The translations under genes were made by a program, and so were the position numbers. Positions 7,499 through 16,840 of a DNA stretch of 64,000 bases are shown here, piece after piece. Origin of the DNA: Clostridium oryzae (GTDB lineage Bacteria > Bacillota > Clostridia > Clostridiales > Clostridiaceae); NCBI RefSeq assembly GCF_002029235.1, contig NZ_MZGV01000014.1, forward strand, positions 38,575 to 102,574, read 5' to 3'. The stretch's first letter is position 1. Every line of letters begins with the position of its first letter. Below the pieces are notes generated by a model. It had not been told where the DNA came from, did not search any database, and worked only from the letters and a program-made list of their open reading frames with translations.

Positions 7499-10447
7499 AT
7501 GAAGCTTAAATTTAATAAGAACTTAGACTATCAGAAGGAAAGTGTGGCGTCTATTGCAGATATTTTTAAAGGACAAACCCCTACTCAGTCAAATTTTACA
7601 GTATCGGCTATGTCAGATAAGGCTGGTACTGAAGGAAAGCTTATTACAGACCTTGGAATAGGAAACAAGTTAGAGCTGGACGAAGATGATATTCTTAAAA
7701 ATATACGAGAAATACAGTTTAAAAATGGTTTGAAGCTTTCAGCTCAGCAGGATTTAAAGAAAGGCAACTATAGATTCACAATAGAAATGGAAACAGGTAC
7801 AGGTAAAACCTATGTATACCTAAGAACAATATTTGAACTTAACAGCAAATACGGTTTTACAAAGTTTATAATAGTTGTTCCTTCTGTAGCTATTAAAGAG
7901 GGTGTAGTTAAATCAATTGATATAATGACTGAACATTTTAAAGAACTCTATGATAATGTTATTTTTAAGGCATATGAATATAAATCGCAGAAGCTTGATA
8001 TTATTAGAGACTTTGCTACCAGCGACAATATAAGAATAATGGTAATGACGATACAGTCTTTTAATAAGGATACAAATGTAATCAATATGGATCATGAGAA
8101 AACCAATGGAATTAAGCCTATTGAATTTATAAAAGAAACTAATCCAATTGTAATTATAGATGAGCCGCAAAGTGCAGCCAGTACGGATAAATCCATGGAG
8201 GCAATAAGTTCTTTAAATCCACTGTGTACTATTGGATATTCTGCAACTCATAAGGACAAGCATAATCTTATGTTCAGACTGGACGCTGTGGATGCTTATG
8301 AACGGCAGCTGGTTAAACAGATAGAGGTGGCAAGTGTTGTATCAAAGGATCAGAACAATACTGCTTATCTTAAATTGGTTAGTGTAAATAATAAAAAATC
8401 CCCAATCAAGGCAAAGCTTGAAATTGATTTATGGGACAAGAAAAAAGGGACTATAGTAAGGAAAGCTAAAGAATACAGAGTCGATGACGATCTCTATGAG
8501 CTGTCAGGATATAGAGATGTTTATAAAGGCTATCAGATAACAGAAATAAATGCTAAAGAAGGAGAAGAGTATGTAGCTTTTCTTGGGCATGAATCAATAA
8601 CTTTGAAAGAGGTTCAAGGAGAAATTGATGACGATATAATCAAAAGAGCACAGATAAGAAAGACCATCGAAGAACACCTAAATAAGGAGCTGAAATTAAC
8701 AAAGCAGGGCATTAAGGTATTGAGTTTATTTTTTATAGACAAGGTGGCTAACTATAGAACGGTAGATAAAGATGGAAATGTGCATAAGGGTAAATATGCA
8801 GTATGGTTTGAAGAGGAATACAAAAAAGCCATAGAAAATCCAAAATACAAAACCCTTTTTAACGATGTAGATGTTGATACTGAAGCAGAAACTGTACATA
8901 ATGGATATTTTGCACAGGATAAAAAGGGAGCTTTTAAAGATACAAACGGTTCAACATTAGCTGATGAAGATGCCTACAGTTTAATAATGAAGGATAAGGA
9001 AAAACTATTGAGCTTTGATACAAAACTCAAATTTATCTTTTCACATTCTGCACTCAGAGAAGGCTGGGACAATCCCAATGTATTTCAGATATGCACTCTG
9101 AATGAAACAAAATCTGAAACTAAAAAGAGACAGGAAATTGGAAGAGGATTAAGACTAGCAGTAAATCAAAATGGTGAACGAGTATATGGTTTTAATGTTA
9201 ATACACTAACTGTGATGGCTAATGAGAGTTATGAGGATTTTGCAAGAAAACTTCAGAATGAATATGAGGAAGAAGAAGGCATAAGATTTGGTATCGTTGA
9301 AACACATACCTTTGCCAATATTATAATTGAGAAGAATGATCAAACTTTTTATCTAGAGCAGGAAGGCTCAGAAAAAATATTTAATCACTTGAAGCAGCAG
9401 GGTTACATTGATGAAAATGGGAAAATAACAGACAAGCTGAAAAAGGATTTGAAGGAACATAAGGTGGATTTACCACAAGAGTTTTCAGAGGCTTATTCGC
9501 AGATAAGCGCAACGCTTGAGAAATTGTCAGGAAACCTTAATGTTAAAAATGCTGATGATAAAAGAATAGTAAAATTAAATAAAATAAGATATTTAAGTCC
9601 TGAATTTGAAGAGCTTTGGGACAGGATAAAATATAAAACTACTTATTCAGTGGATTTTGATTCAGATGAGCTCATAAGAAAATGTGCTGAGGAAATAAAG
9701 CATAATGTAATAGTTAATGCAGCAAAGCTTATCTATACAAAAGCAGAACTTGATATAAGAAAATCAGAGGTGTCAGCTGAAGAAAATAAAAGGCAGAGTA
9801 CAGAGGTGGAGCATCCGAATTTCTTGCTTCCTGATATTATAACCTTCTTGCAGAATGAAACCAATCTAACAAGGCGAACTCTAGTTAAAATTTTGAAAAG
9901 ATCTGAGCGATTAGAAGATTTTAAGAAAAACCCGCAGCAGTTTATGGACGAGGTTGCTGGCATAATCCGAAGAAAGATGCGACTTATGATTGTTGATGGT
10001 ATAAAGTATGAAAAGATAGGCGATGATGAGTTCTATGCACAACAGTTATTTGAAACAGAGGAACTTAGCGGATATCTTTCAAAAAATATGGTGCCTAGCG
10101 GAAAATCTGTATATGACTATATTATCTATGATTCTGATGTTGAAGCAGAGTTTGCTAAAAAGTTTGAACGTAATGAGAGTGTAAAAATGTATGTTAAGCT
10201 TCCGGACTGGTTTAAAATAGGTACACCACTTGGCAGTTACAATCCAGACTGGGCAGTACTTGTAGAAAAAGATAATGTGGAAAAGCTTTATTTTGTACTT
10301 GAAACAAAAGGCAATATTCTTGCAGAAGACCTTCGAGAAAGGGAGTACAAGAAGATTCAATGCGGACATAAGCATTTTGAGGCGTTGGGTAATGAGGTTG
10401 AATTTAGAGAGACGGATAACTTTGAGAAGTTTATTGAGGGAGTGTAA
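7499..10447 (+). CDS. res: Type III restriction endonuclease subunit (Res)
   Basis: 982 aa, the usual size for Res. The SF2 motor has Walker A METGTGKT (97-104), an IIDEPQ box (about 218-223), SATH and a GRGLRL motif VI. The C-terminus carries a PD-(D/E)XK endonuclease core: PDW at about 916 and ETKG at about 935. All key residues look present, so the enzyme should be active with Mod. It would translocate or diffuse after binding unmethylated sites and cut both strands. GGGGGG Shine-Dalgarno; coupled to mod by an 11-base gap. Fourth gene of the operon. Confidence 0.93.
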   Translation: MKLKFNKNLDYQKESVASIADIFKGQTPTQSNFTVSAMSDKAGTEGKLITDLGIGNKLELDEDDILKNIREIQFKNGLKLSAQQDLKKGNYRFTIEMETGTGKTYVYLRTIFELNSKYGFTKFIIVVPSVAIKEGVVKSIDIMTEHFKELYDNVIFKAYEYKSQKLDIIRDFATSDNIRIMVMTIQSFNKDTNVINMDHEKTNGIKPIEFIKETNPIVIIDEPQSAASTDKSMEAISSLNPLCTIGYSATHKDKHNLMFRLDAVDAYERQLVKQIEVASVVSKDQNNTAYLKLVSVNNKKSPIKAKLEIDLWDKKKGTIVRKAKEYRVDDDLYELSGYRDVYKGYQITEINAKEGEEYVAFLGHESITLKEVQGEIDDDIIKRAQIRKTIEEHLNKELKLTKQGIKVLSLFFIDKVANYRTVDKDGNVHKGKYAVWFEEEYKKAIENPKYKTLFNDVDVDTEAETVHNGYFAQDKKGAFKDTNGSTLADEDAYSLIMKDKEKLLSFDTKLKFIFSHSALREGWDNPNVFQICTLNETKSETKKRQEIGRGLRLAVNQNGERVYGFNVNTLTVMANESYEDFARKLQNEYEEEEGIRFGIVETHTFANIIIEKNDQTFYLEQEGSEKIFNHLKQQGYIDENGKITDKLKKDLKEHKVDLPQEFSEAYSQISATLEKLSGNLNVKNADDKRIVKLNKIRYLSPEFEELWDRIKYKTTYSVDFDSDELIRKCAEEIKHNVIVNAAKLIYTKAELDIRKSEVSAEENKRQSTEVEHPNFLLPDIITFLQNETNLTRRTLVKILKRSERLEDFKKNPQQFMDEVAGIIRRKMRLMIVDGIKYEKIGDDEFYAQQLFETEELSGYLSKNMVPSGKSVYDYIIYDSDVEAEFAKKFERNESVKMYVKLPDWFKIGTPLGSYNPDWAVLVEKDNVEKLYFVLETKGNILAEDLREREYKKIQCGHKHFEALGNEVEFRETDNFEKFIEGV

Positions 10448-10495
10448 GGGTAGATAATATGCAAAATAATTAAAAATTATTAATAGGAGAATGTT

Positions 10496-11152
10496 ATGAA
10501 TAAAGAGTTTGATAAAGAAATCGAAGACATAAGAACTGCTTTTGAGATACTTGAGGATGGTTTTAATAATTTGGAGAGCAAAATAATGCAGGAATATATT
10601 CCTGAAATCAGTAAAAAAGGGCAGATAGATGAGATTGGAAACACAACAGATTTTCTTAAAAGAATTGAAGACAATCGAAATAGTGTATTGAAAGTCCAAA
10701 AAAACTATATAGAATTACTGTCTATGAACAACTATATAGAAGAAGAAGCCTACGAAGAGGAAAATGATAAGGATATCTTGGATGTTGCTGATAGAACAGC
10801 ATGGTCAAAAGAAAATGGTAATATAAGGATTACGACTACCAGACCTGATAATAGCAGCAGTTATCCGAATATAATTCCAGTAGCTATATTTACTGAAATT
10901 GTTAAAACAATATCGGATCAATTTACAAGGTATAATAAAGAATTTATAAAAACATCAACTATATCATCTTTGATGAATGATAAAATTATAAAGGAAACTA
11001 ATTATAAAAAGTCTCCTAATATATTAGTGTATAGTGTAATTAAGGTCTTGATTAAGGAAGGAATACTGGAAAACAAACAGGACTTCAAAAGAATGTATGT
11101 TCTTAATAAAAAGCCTGAATATATAGATGATTGGTTAAAAAGGATTTGCTAA
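10496..11152 (+). CDS. Hypothetical 218-aa protein, last gene of the type III operon
   Basis: The N-terminal half (1-90) is strongly charged and predicted helical or coiled. The C-terminal half (about 125-215) contains alternating helices ending in LIKEGILENKQDFKRMY, which looks like a winged-helix recognition segment. I do not recognise the family. It begins 48 bases after res with AGGAG before the ATG and is followed by a 120-base gap, so it most likely belongs to the SNF2-DUF4391-mod-res transcript. A DNA-binding accessory or regulator of the restriction system is a reasonable inference, no more. Confidence 0.6.
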   Translation: MNKEFDKEIEDIRTAFEILEDGFNNLESKIMQEYIPEISKKGQIDEIGNTTDFLKRIEDNRNSVLKVQKNYIELLSMNNYIEEEAYEEENDKDILDVADRTAWSKENGNIRITTTRPDNSSSYPNIIPVAIFTEIVKTISDQFTRYNKEFIKTSTISSLMNDKIIKETNYKKSPNILVYSVIKVLIKEGILENKQDFKRMYVLNKKPEYIDDWLKRIC

Positions 11153-11273
11153 AATCAAATGATATGGTAGAAAAAATTTTGAATGTACTAGTATAATGAT
11201 TTCTATGTTGGACATTATCGCACTATAAAAGAATAAAAATGGAATAAATTATAGAAATGCAGAGGCGAATGAA

Positions 11274-13289
11274 ATGGAAAATATATTAATTACACCTGAG
11301 GGAATACAAAAAAATTTAAAGAATATTAAACCATTAGATGCGATATGCGAATATATTTGGAATGGATTTGATGCAAGTGCAAATATAGTAAAAATTAAGC
11401 TGCATTATAATGAATTTGGTCTTATAAATATGTTAACTGTTTGTGATAATGGTTCAGGGATTGTTTATGAAGAACTAAAGCAAAAATTTCAACCATTTAA
11501 TGAGTCTAAGAAGGCTAAAAATATAAATAGAACTAATCATTCTATTCCTCATGGTAGACAGGGCATTGGAAGATTAACGTTTTTTTCATTTGCACAAACT
11601 GCTAGATGGGAGACTGTTTATCAAAAAGAAAATAAGAGATATAGATACTGTTTAAGAATGAATAAGGATTCAATAAATACGTACGATGACAATGGTGGAA
11701 AGAAACCCATTGTAACAAATGAAGATTGTGGTACAGAAGTAATATTCTCCCAAATTATTACTATGTCAAAACAGGATATTATTGATACTGTAAAGAAAGA
11801 ATTTTTCTGGTTTTTAGAATTAAACAGATCTAATAATTATGCAATATGGATAGATGATCAGTTAATTTCGTGGGATGAATACATTGTTGAGAAAGTCAAA
11901 ATTGATATGAATGCGTATGGACTTAATCAAAAATATGAAGTTGAAATTGTTCAATGGAATAAGAGTTTAGGAAATGAGTATTCAAAAATTTATTATATAG
12001 GATCAGATAACATAGAGAGATATAAGGAACCAACAAAGTTAAACAAAAAATCGGACGATTTCTTCCATAGTGTATTCGTTAAAAGCAAATATTTTGATAA
12101 CTTACATTTTGAAAAGCCAAAATCTGAAAATCAAATAGGTATGTTTTCTAATAGGAACGATACAGAATATAAAGGGCTGGTTTATGCATTAAACCAGTAT
12201 TTGCTAAGTTATAGAAAAAAGTATTTGAAAATGGCATCTAATAATTACATCAATTTACTTATTGACAAAAAAGTATATCCTGAATTTAACACTTCAAATA
12301 TTATAGATACTTATAGAAAACGAGAATTAGATAACTTAGTTGAAACACTATATACAGCTCAGCCTAAAATATTTACAGGGCTAAATGATCAAAATAAAAA
12401 GATAGTTCTTCATCTGTTAAATTTAATAATGGATAATAGTAACAAGCCAGAATTGTTTAATGTATTAAAACAAATTATTGAATTAGACGAAGATGAAATT
12501 AAGGAACTATCAGATGTTTTAAAGTACACTTCACTTAATAATATTACTAAGGTGATTAAGCTCATTGAAGACAGAATTAAGGTAGTACAAGGGTTAAAGG
12601 AATTAGTTTTTGATAAAGATTTGTTTGTAAAAGAAGTTCCGCATATACAAGAAATAGTAGAAAATCACTATTGGCTGTTTGGTGAACAATATAATTTGAT
12701 TACTGCAGCAGAGCCAGATTTTGAACTAGCACTAAAGGGATTAATTCAAATGAGCACCGGTGAAACGAAAAAAATATATCTTAATCATGAAGATAAAAAT
12801 AAAGAGATGGATATCTATATGCTTCGGCAAGACCATATGGGAAATGTTACTGAAAATGTAGTAGTTGAGCTTAAAAGGCCAACTGTAACTCTTGGTGAAG
12901 AGCAATTATCGCAAGTCAAAAAATATATGCGTGTTATAAAATCAGATGATAGATTTAACTCTGACAGTGTTAAATGGACTTACTATCTTGTTGGAAATAA
13001 GTTTAACTCTAATGGATATATGGAAGGTGAAATTGAAGGACATAAGTCATGGGGAGAGCAGCATCTAGTACATAGTGAGGCTAATGGAAATCATAAAATA
13101 TATGTATTAAAATGGAGTGACGTATTCGATGAATTTGCTAGAAAGCATAGTTATTTAATGGATAAACTCAAAACAAAAGAAGAAATATGGTTACAAAAGC
13201 ATGCTTCCGCTGATGAAGTGGTTGATGCAATAAAAGAAAATGCAGCGACAATGGAACCTCCTATTATACCTAAAAAGGCTACTAGATAG
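11274..13289 (+). CDS. GHKL (MORC/HSP90-like) ATPase fused to a PD-(D/E)XK-like nuclease domain
   Basis: 671 aa. The N-terminal ATPase has the GHKL boxes: N-box EYIWNGFDA (26-34), G1 box CDNGSG (57-62) and a glycine lid GRQGIGR (94-100). A middle region (about 190-330) would be the S5-type transducer. The C-terminus (about 450-600) carries EMDIYML, then about 19 residues on VVELKRP, the D-x(n)-ExK pattern of PD-(D/E)XK nucleases, close to the Shedu/DUF4263 style. Iyer and co-workers described 'paraMORC' GHKL proteins linked to restriction systems, and this fits that description. Probable role: ATP-gated DNA clamp or nuclease in phage defence. It has its own Shine-Dalgarno and lies 121 bases after the type III operon. 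Confidence 0.85.
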   Translation: MENILITPEGIQKNLKNIKPLDAICEYIWNGFDASANIVKIKLHYNEFGLINMLTVCDNGSGIVYEELKQKFQPFNESKKAKNINRTNHSIPHGRQGIGRLTFFSFAQTARWETVYQKENKRYRYCLRMNKDSINTYDDNGGKKPIVTNEDCGTEVIFSQIITMSKQDIIDTVKKEFFWFLELNRSNNYAIWIDDQLISWDEYIVEKVKIDMNAYGLNQKYEVEIVQWNKSLGNEYSKIYYIGSDNIERYKEPTKLNKKSDDFFHSVFVKSKYFDNLHFEKPKSENQIGMFSNRNDTEYKGLVYALNQYLLSYRKKYLKMASNNYINLLIDKKVYPEFNTSNIIDTYRKRELDNLVETLYTAQPKIFTGLNDQNKKIVLHLLNLIMDNSNKPELFNVLKQIIELDEDEIKELSDVLKYTSLNNITKVIKLIEDRIKVVQGLKELVFDKDLFVKEVPHIQEIVENHYWLFGEQYNLITAAEPDFELALKGLIQMSTGETKKIYLNHEDKNKEMDIYMLRQDHMGNVTENVVVELKRPTVTLGEEQLSQVKKYMRVIKSDDRFNSDSVKWTYYLVGNKFNSNGYMEGEIEGHKSWGEQHLVHSEANGNHKIYVLKWSDVFDEFARKHSYLMDKLKTKEEIWLQKHASADEVVDAIKENAATMEPPIIPKKATR

Positions 13290-13525
13290 TAATGATAAAC
13301 ATAATAATTAATTTTAAAGACGCATAATGCTATTAGCAACAAAAACTGTACATAAATATTTAAAAGCCGATGTATGAAAAAATCTATAAGATTGCAAAGC
13401 AAAAGACGACCAGCGTATACGAAAAAGTAAAAACAAACTATCGGGGATGTATCTGTGTTCAACGGTGCATGAAATAGTGGTAGAGATAAAAAGAAAATTT
13501 AATCTAGAGAGGATGGGGTATATTT

Positions 13526-15211
13526 ATGAAATTTGAATCAATATCAATAAAAAATTTTAGAAATTTTGAAGATATTAAAATAGATCTGGCAAATAAAAAT
13601 GTGTTCTTTGGAATGAATGACGTTGGAAAAACTAATTTTTTATATGCTCTGAGATATGTTTTCGACAGAGAAGTCAGAAAACAAAATTTGCTAGATACAG
13701 ATTTCTATAAAAAACATACGGAAAATCCCATAGATATCACAATAACTATAGATATAAGTGATACTCAAGATTCAGACAGTCAGAAACTTCGTGCTCAATT
13801 AAAAGGGGCATTATTAAGCTCACATGATAAAGTATATATTAGATTATTAGCGGCATATGACAAGCAAGAATTTATGGCTCTTCCAGTTTTGTATTGGGGT
13901 GGAGAGATTAACGATTTACAAGAAATGAAAACAAGAGGATATTTTTATGAAATTGATTATGTTGTCAATGTATTATATATTGACTCATATGTTGACTTAT
14001 ATTCGTTGTTTAAGAAAAATACAAATACACTAATCGTAAATGACAATGAGAAGGATAAAGATATTCTCGAGCAGATTCAAACAACAGTAGATGATCTTAA
14101 TACAAATATTTCTTCATTATCTGGTATCAAATCTTTTGAAGAAAAGATAGCTCCAGAATACCAAAAGTTTAGGAATGATAAAATTTCTGTCTCTGTCAAA
14201 TCAGAAATAGCTGTAAAAGGTTTATATTCTAACATTGTGCCATATATCAAACAGGAGAATGATGATTTACTGTATCCAACTTCTGGAGAAGGTAGGAAAA
14301 AGTTATTAGTATATTCGATTTTTGATTTATTGTCTGAGGAAACAGAAGAGAAAAAGATAAATATTTTTCTAATAGAGGAGCCGGAAAATCATTTGCACAG
14401 GTCAATGCAAATAGCTCTTTCGCATATACTTTTTGTTGATAAAAAGTATAGTTACTTGTTTTTAACAACACATTCTCCGTTTGTGTTATCTGAAATGGAT
14501 AATGTAAATTTGGTGCGCATATATAATGAAACAAAGATTGATAGTAAAAGTGTATTTTATAAAGTGCCTGACAAATTTAAGAACCAAAGAAAGATGCTTA
14601 ATCGTGGACTTACAGAAGCAATATTTGCGGATAAAGTTTTGTTGGTAGAGGGACCTTCTGAAAATGTTCTGTTTGGAAAGGTGTTATCGGTAATCAATCC
14701 ATTATATGAGGCTGATGGTGTGTATATCTTACCGGTTGGTGGATTTGGATTTAAACCATACTATGAAATATTGGATACGTTAAGAATAGATAATGTAATA
14801 AAAACTGATAATGATTTAAGAAAAATAAAAGGAAAACAGGAATTTAGTGTTTTGGGTTTTTCAAGAGTAAATGGTTATATTGGAGAAAGCAAGCTTCCTG
14901 CTACACCAATAAAAAAGGATGGAGTTGAAGCTAAAAGAGCACTTTATGATGATAATAAGGATGCACTTAATGAAATTCGCGAGAAATATTCAATTTTTTT
15001 ATCAAGATGTAGTCTTGAAGAAGATTTAGATGAGGTTATACATGATGAGATGGTTAAATATTTGACTAATGCAGATAATGATGTTATAGGATATTTACAT
15101 GAAGCAAAAAACTATCATATGGTAGAACTTGTAGAAAAATTGACGGATGATGATTGCAGGAAAATATATGAGCATTACAATTTTGAGTGCCTGAAGGAGG
15201 TTATGTCATGA
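13526..15211 (+). CDS. gajA: Gabija GajA: OLD-family ATPase/TOPRIM endonuclease
   Basis: 561 aa. ABC-type ATPase: FGMNDVGKT with P-loop at 29-36, a signature-like PTSGEGRKK, Walker B IFLIEEPE and the H-loop TTHSP. The TOPRIM nuclease follows, with acidic residues E375 (LLVEGPSE), D428 and D430 (IKTDND). The opening and TOPRIM parts closely match the Bacillus GajA sequence as I recall it. GajA is a site-specific nicking endonuclease held inactive by nucleotides and released when phage replication depletes them. The next gene overlaps it by ATGA, as expected for Gabija. All catalytic residues are present. Confidence 0.95.
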   Translation: MKFESISIKNFRNFEDIKIDLANKNVFFGMNDVGKTNFLYALRYVFDREVRKQNLLDTDFYKKHTENPIDITITIDISDTQDSDSQKLRAQLKGALLSSHDKVYIRLLAAYDKQEFMALPVLYWGGEINDLQEMKTRGYFYEIDYVVNVLYIDSYVDLYSLFKKNTNTLIVNDNEKDKDILEQIQTTVDDLNTNISSLSGIKSFEEKIAPEYQKFRNDKISVSVKSEIAVKGLYSNIVPYIKQENDDLLYPTSGEGRKKLLVYSIFDLLSEETEEKKINIFLIEEPENHLHRSMQIALSHILFVDKKYSYLFLTTHSPFVLSEMDNVNLVRIYNETKIDSKSVFYKVPDKFKNQRKMLNRGLTEAIFADKVLLVEGPSENVLFGKVLSVINPLYEADGVYILPVGGFGFKPYYEILDTLRIDNVIKTDNDLRKIKGKQEFSVLGFSRVNGYIGESKLPATPIKKDGVEAKRALYDDNKDALNEIREKYSIFLSRCSLEEDLDEVIHDEMVKYLTNADNDVIGYLHEAKNYHMVELVEKLTDDDCRKIYEHYNFECLKEVMS

Positions 15212-16725
15212 AACTATCTCCTGTCCAAAAACAAATTGTGAAATTACCAGGAAATCTAATTGTACGAGCTAGCGCAGGAACTGGAAAGACACATACTATG
15301 GTCTCAAAAATAACATATGACATAGGACAACATCATTCACATAAGGTGATTGCTGCAATTACATTTACAATTAAAGCTGCAAGGGAAATAAAGAATCGTT
15401 TGACAATAGATATAGATCGTCAGTTTATAGGGACTAACAATAGCTTTGCTATAGAGGAAATAATAAAGCCATTTATGAAAGATGTGTATGGCAATGACTA
15501 TAAAGTTGATATGAGTACAGATTATTCCGCAAAAGTACGGACTTTTCAAGAGGGAATAGATAAAATTAGGGTAGATAAAGTTTTATGTTCATATAAAGAT
15601 AACAAGAAAAATTTTATATTTCAACTTGCACTGGATATATTGAAAAAGTCAAAGGTGTGCCAGTTATATTTGCAGGCTAAGTATTTTAAAATCTATGTAG
15701 ATGAGTATCAAGATTGTGATAAAGATATGCATGAGTTTTTTATGTATATTTGTGAAAAGTTACAGATAGATACATTTGTCGTTGGAGATGAAAAGCAATC
15801 TATATATATATGGAGAGGAGCATATCCAGATGCTTTTTTGAGTATATGGAAAAGAGAGGACTTTAATAAAGAATTTATGGGAGATAATTTTCGCTCTTGC
15901 CAGCAAATACAAAATTACTCAAATCTATTATGTAAAGAAACCAGAGGATTATATAAGAAAGTGACAAATTTACAGTCAATCTATTTGATAAATACAACGA
16001 AGGCAAAATGGATGGATGCTGTGTTGGAATATATAGACACAAATGAAAAAACAGCATTACTGAGATATAGTAAGTTAAATGCAAAAGAAGGAGCAGATAA
16101 ATTATCGTTGAAGGGTACTAAATTTGTTTATATACCACCAACACCAATTGCCGATATAACAACGGATGTAGCATGGCTTTATAATGCCATAGCCAATTAT
16201 TTTATTGTAGATACGTATTCTGCATATGATTTGTTGGAAGAGGTTCCAGATGAGGCTATTGGAAATAAGAAAGTAGTTTCATATGTAAAAAAGACATTAG
16301 CTGTTCTGGATGAATGTATCAAGAAAGCGGATATAGATAATTTTGAAAAACAGATGGACAATTTCGCCAGCTATTTTAGTTATAATACAAAAAGAGAGCA
16401 TATTGATAAATTATATACTACAATAGTAGACGAATCGTTTCACCCAGCTTTTAATGTTGACCAGTTGAACAGAATAGCAATTACATTTCATTCATCCAAG
16501 GGATTAGAATTTGAACAGGTCATTGTGTTTGCTAGTGATTATAGGTTATCAGATGCAGAAAGTATTTATAATCACTATGTGGCAGTAACAAGGGCAAAGA
16601 CAAAATTGATTATCATTAATTTAGGAGAATATAACGATAATATATACCATGACAGATTAGAATCAATATTTGGTGATTCACAGTTAAGAATAGAAGATGT
16701 GGTGACAGTAGTTGATAGAAGATAA
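15208..16725 (+). CDS. gajB: Gabija GajB: UvrD-like helicase/NTPase
   Basis: About 505 aa starting at the ATG that overlaps the gajA stop (ATGA); AAGGAGG lies 6 bases upstream. An upstream GTG at 15187 would place the Shine-Dalgarno inside the gene. SF1A motifs: ASAGTGKT near the N-terminus, YVDEYQDCD, GDEKQSIYIWRGA, HSSKGLEFEQV and VAVTRAK. It forms a complex with GajA and is proposed to be activated by DNA ends and to deplete nucleotides, which derepresses GajA. Size fits known GajB. A terminator follows at 16765. Confidence 0.95.
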   Translation: MKLSPVQKQIVKLPGNLIVRASAGTGKTHTMVSKITYDIGQHHSHKVIAAITFTIKAAREIKNRLTIDIDRQFIGTNNSFAIEEIIKPFMKDVYGNDYKVDMSTDYSAKVRTFQEGIDKIRVDKVLCSYKDNKKNFIFQLALDILKKSKVCQLYLQAKYFKIYVDEYQDCDKDMHEFFMYICEKLQIDTFVVGDEKQSIYIWRGAYPDAFLSIWKREDFNKEFMGDNFRSCQQIQNYSNLLCKETRGLYKKVTNLQSIYLINTTKAKWMDAVLEYIDTNEKTALLRYSKLNAKEGADKLSLKGTKFVYIPPTPIADITTDVAWLYNAIANYFIVDTYSAYDLLEEVPDEAIGNKKVVSYVKKTLAVLDECIKKADIDNFEKQMDNFASYFSYNTKREHIDKLYTTIVDESFHPAFNVDQLNRIAITFHSSKGLEFEQVIVFASDYRLSDAESIYNHYVAVTRAKTKLIIINLGEYNDNIYHDRLESIFGDSQLRIEDVVTVVDRR

Positions 16726-16764
16726 GAATGTATGATATCTATTGATTGCCGATACAGAGATTGG

Positions 16765-16793
16765 AAGACTGGCTAATTAGCTGGTCTTTTTGT
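16765..16793 (+). terminator. Rho-independent terminator of gajAB
   Basis: AAGACTGGCTAA pairs with TTAGCTGGTCTT (two G-U pairs), followed by TTTGTTGTTT. It lies 40 bases after the gajB stop in the right orientation. Confidence 0.75.
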
Positions 16794-16840
16794 TGTTTGC
16801 AAAATAAAATTGAAGTAATATATAGGTATATATATTTGAT

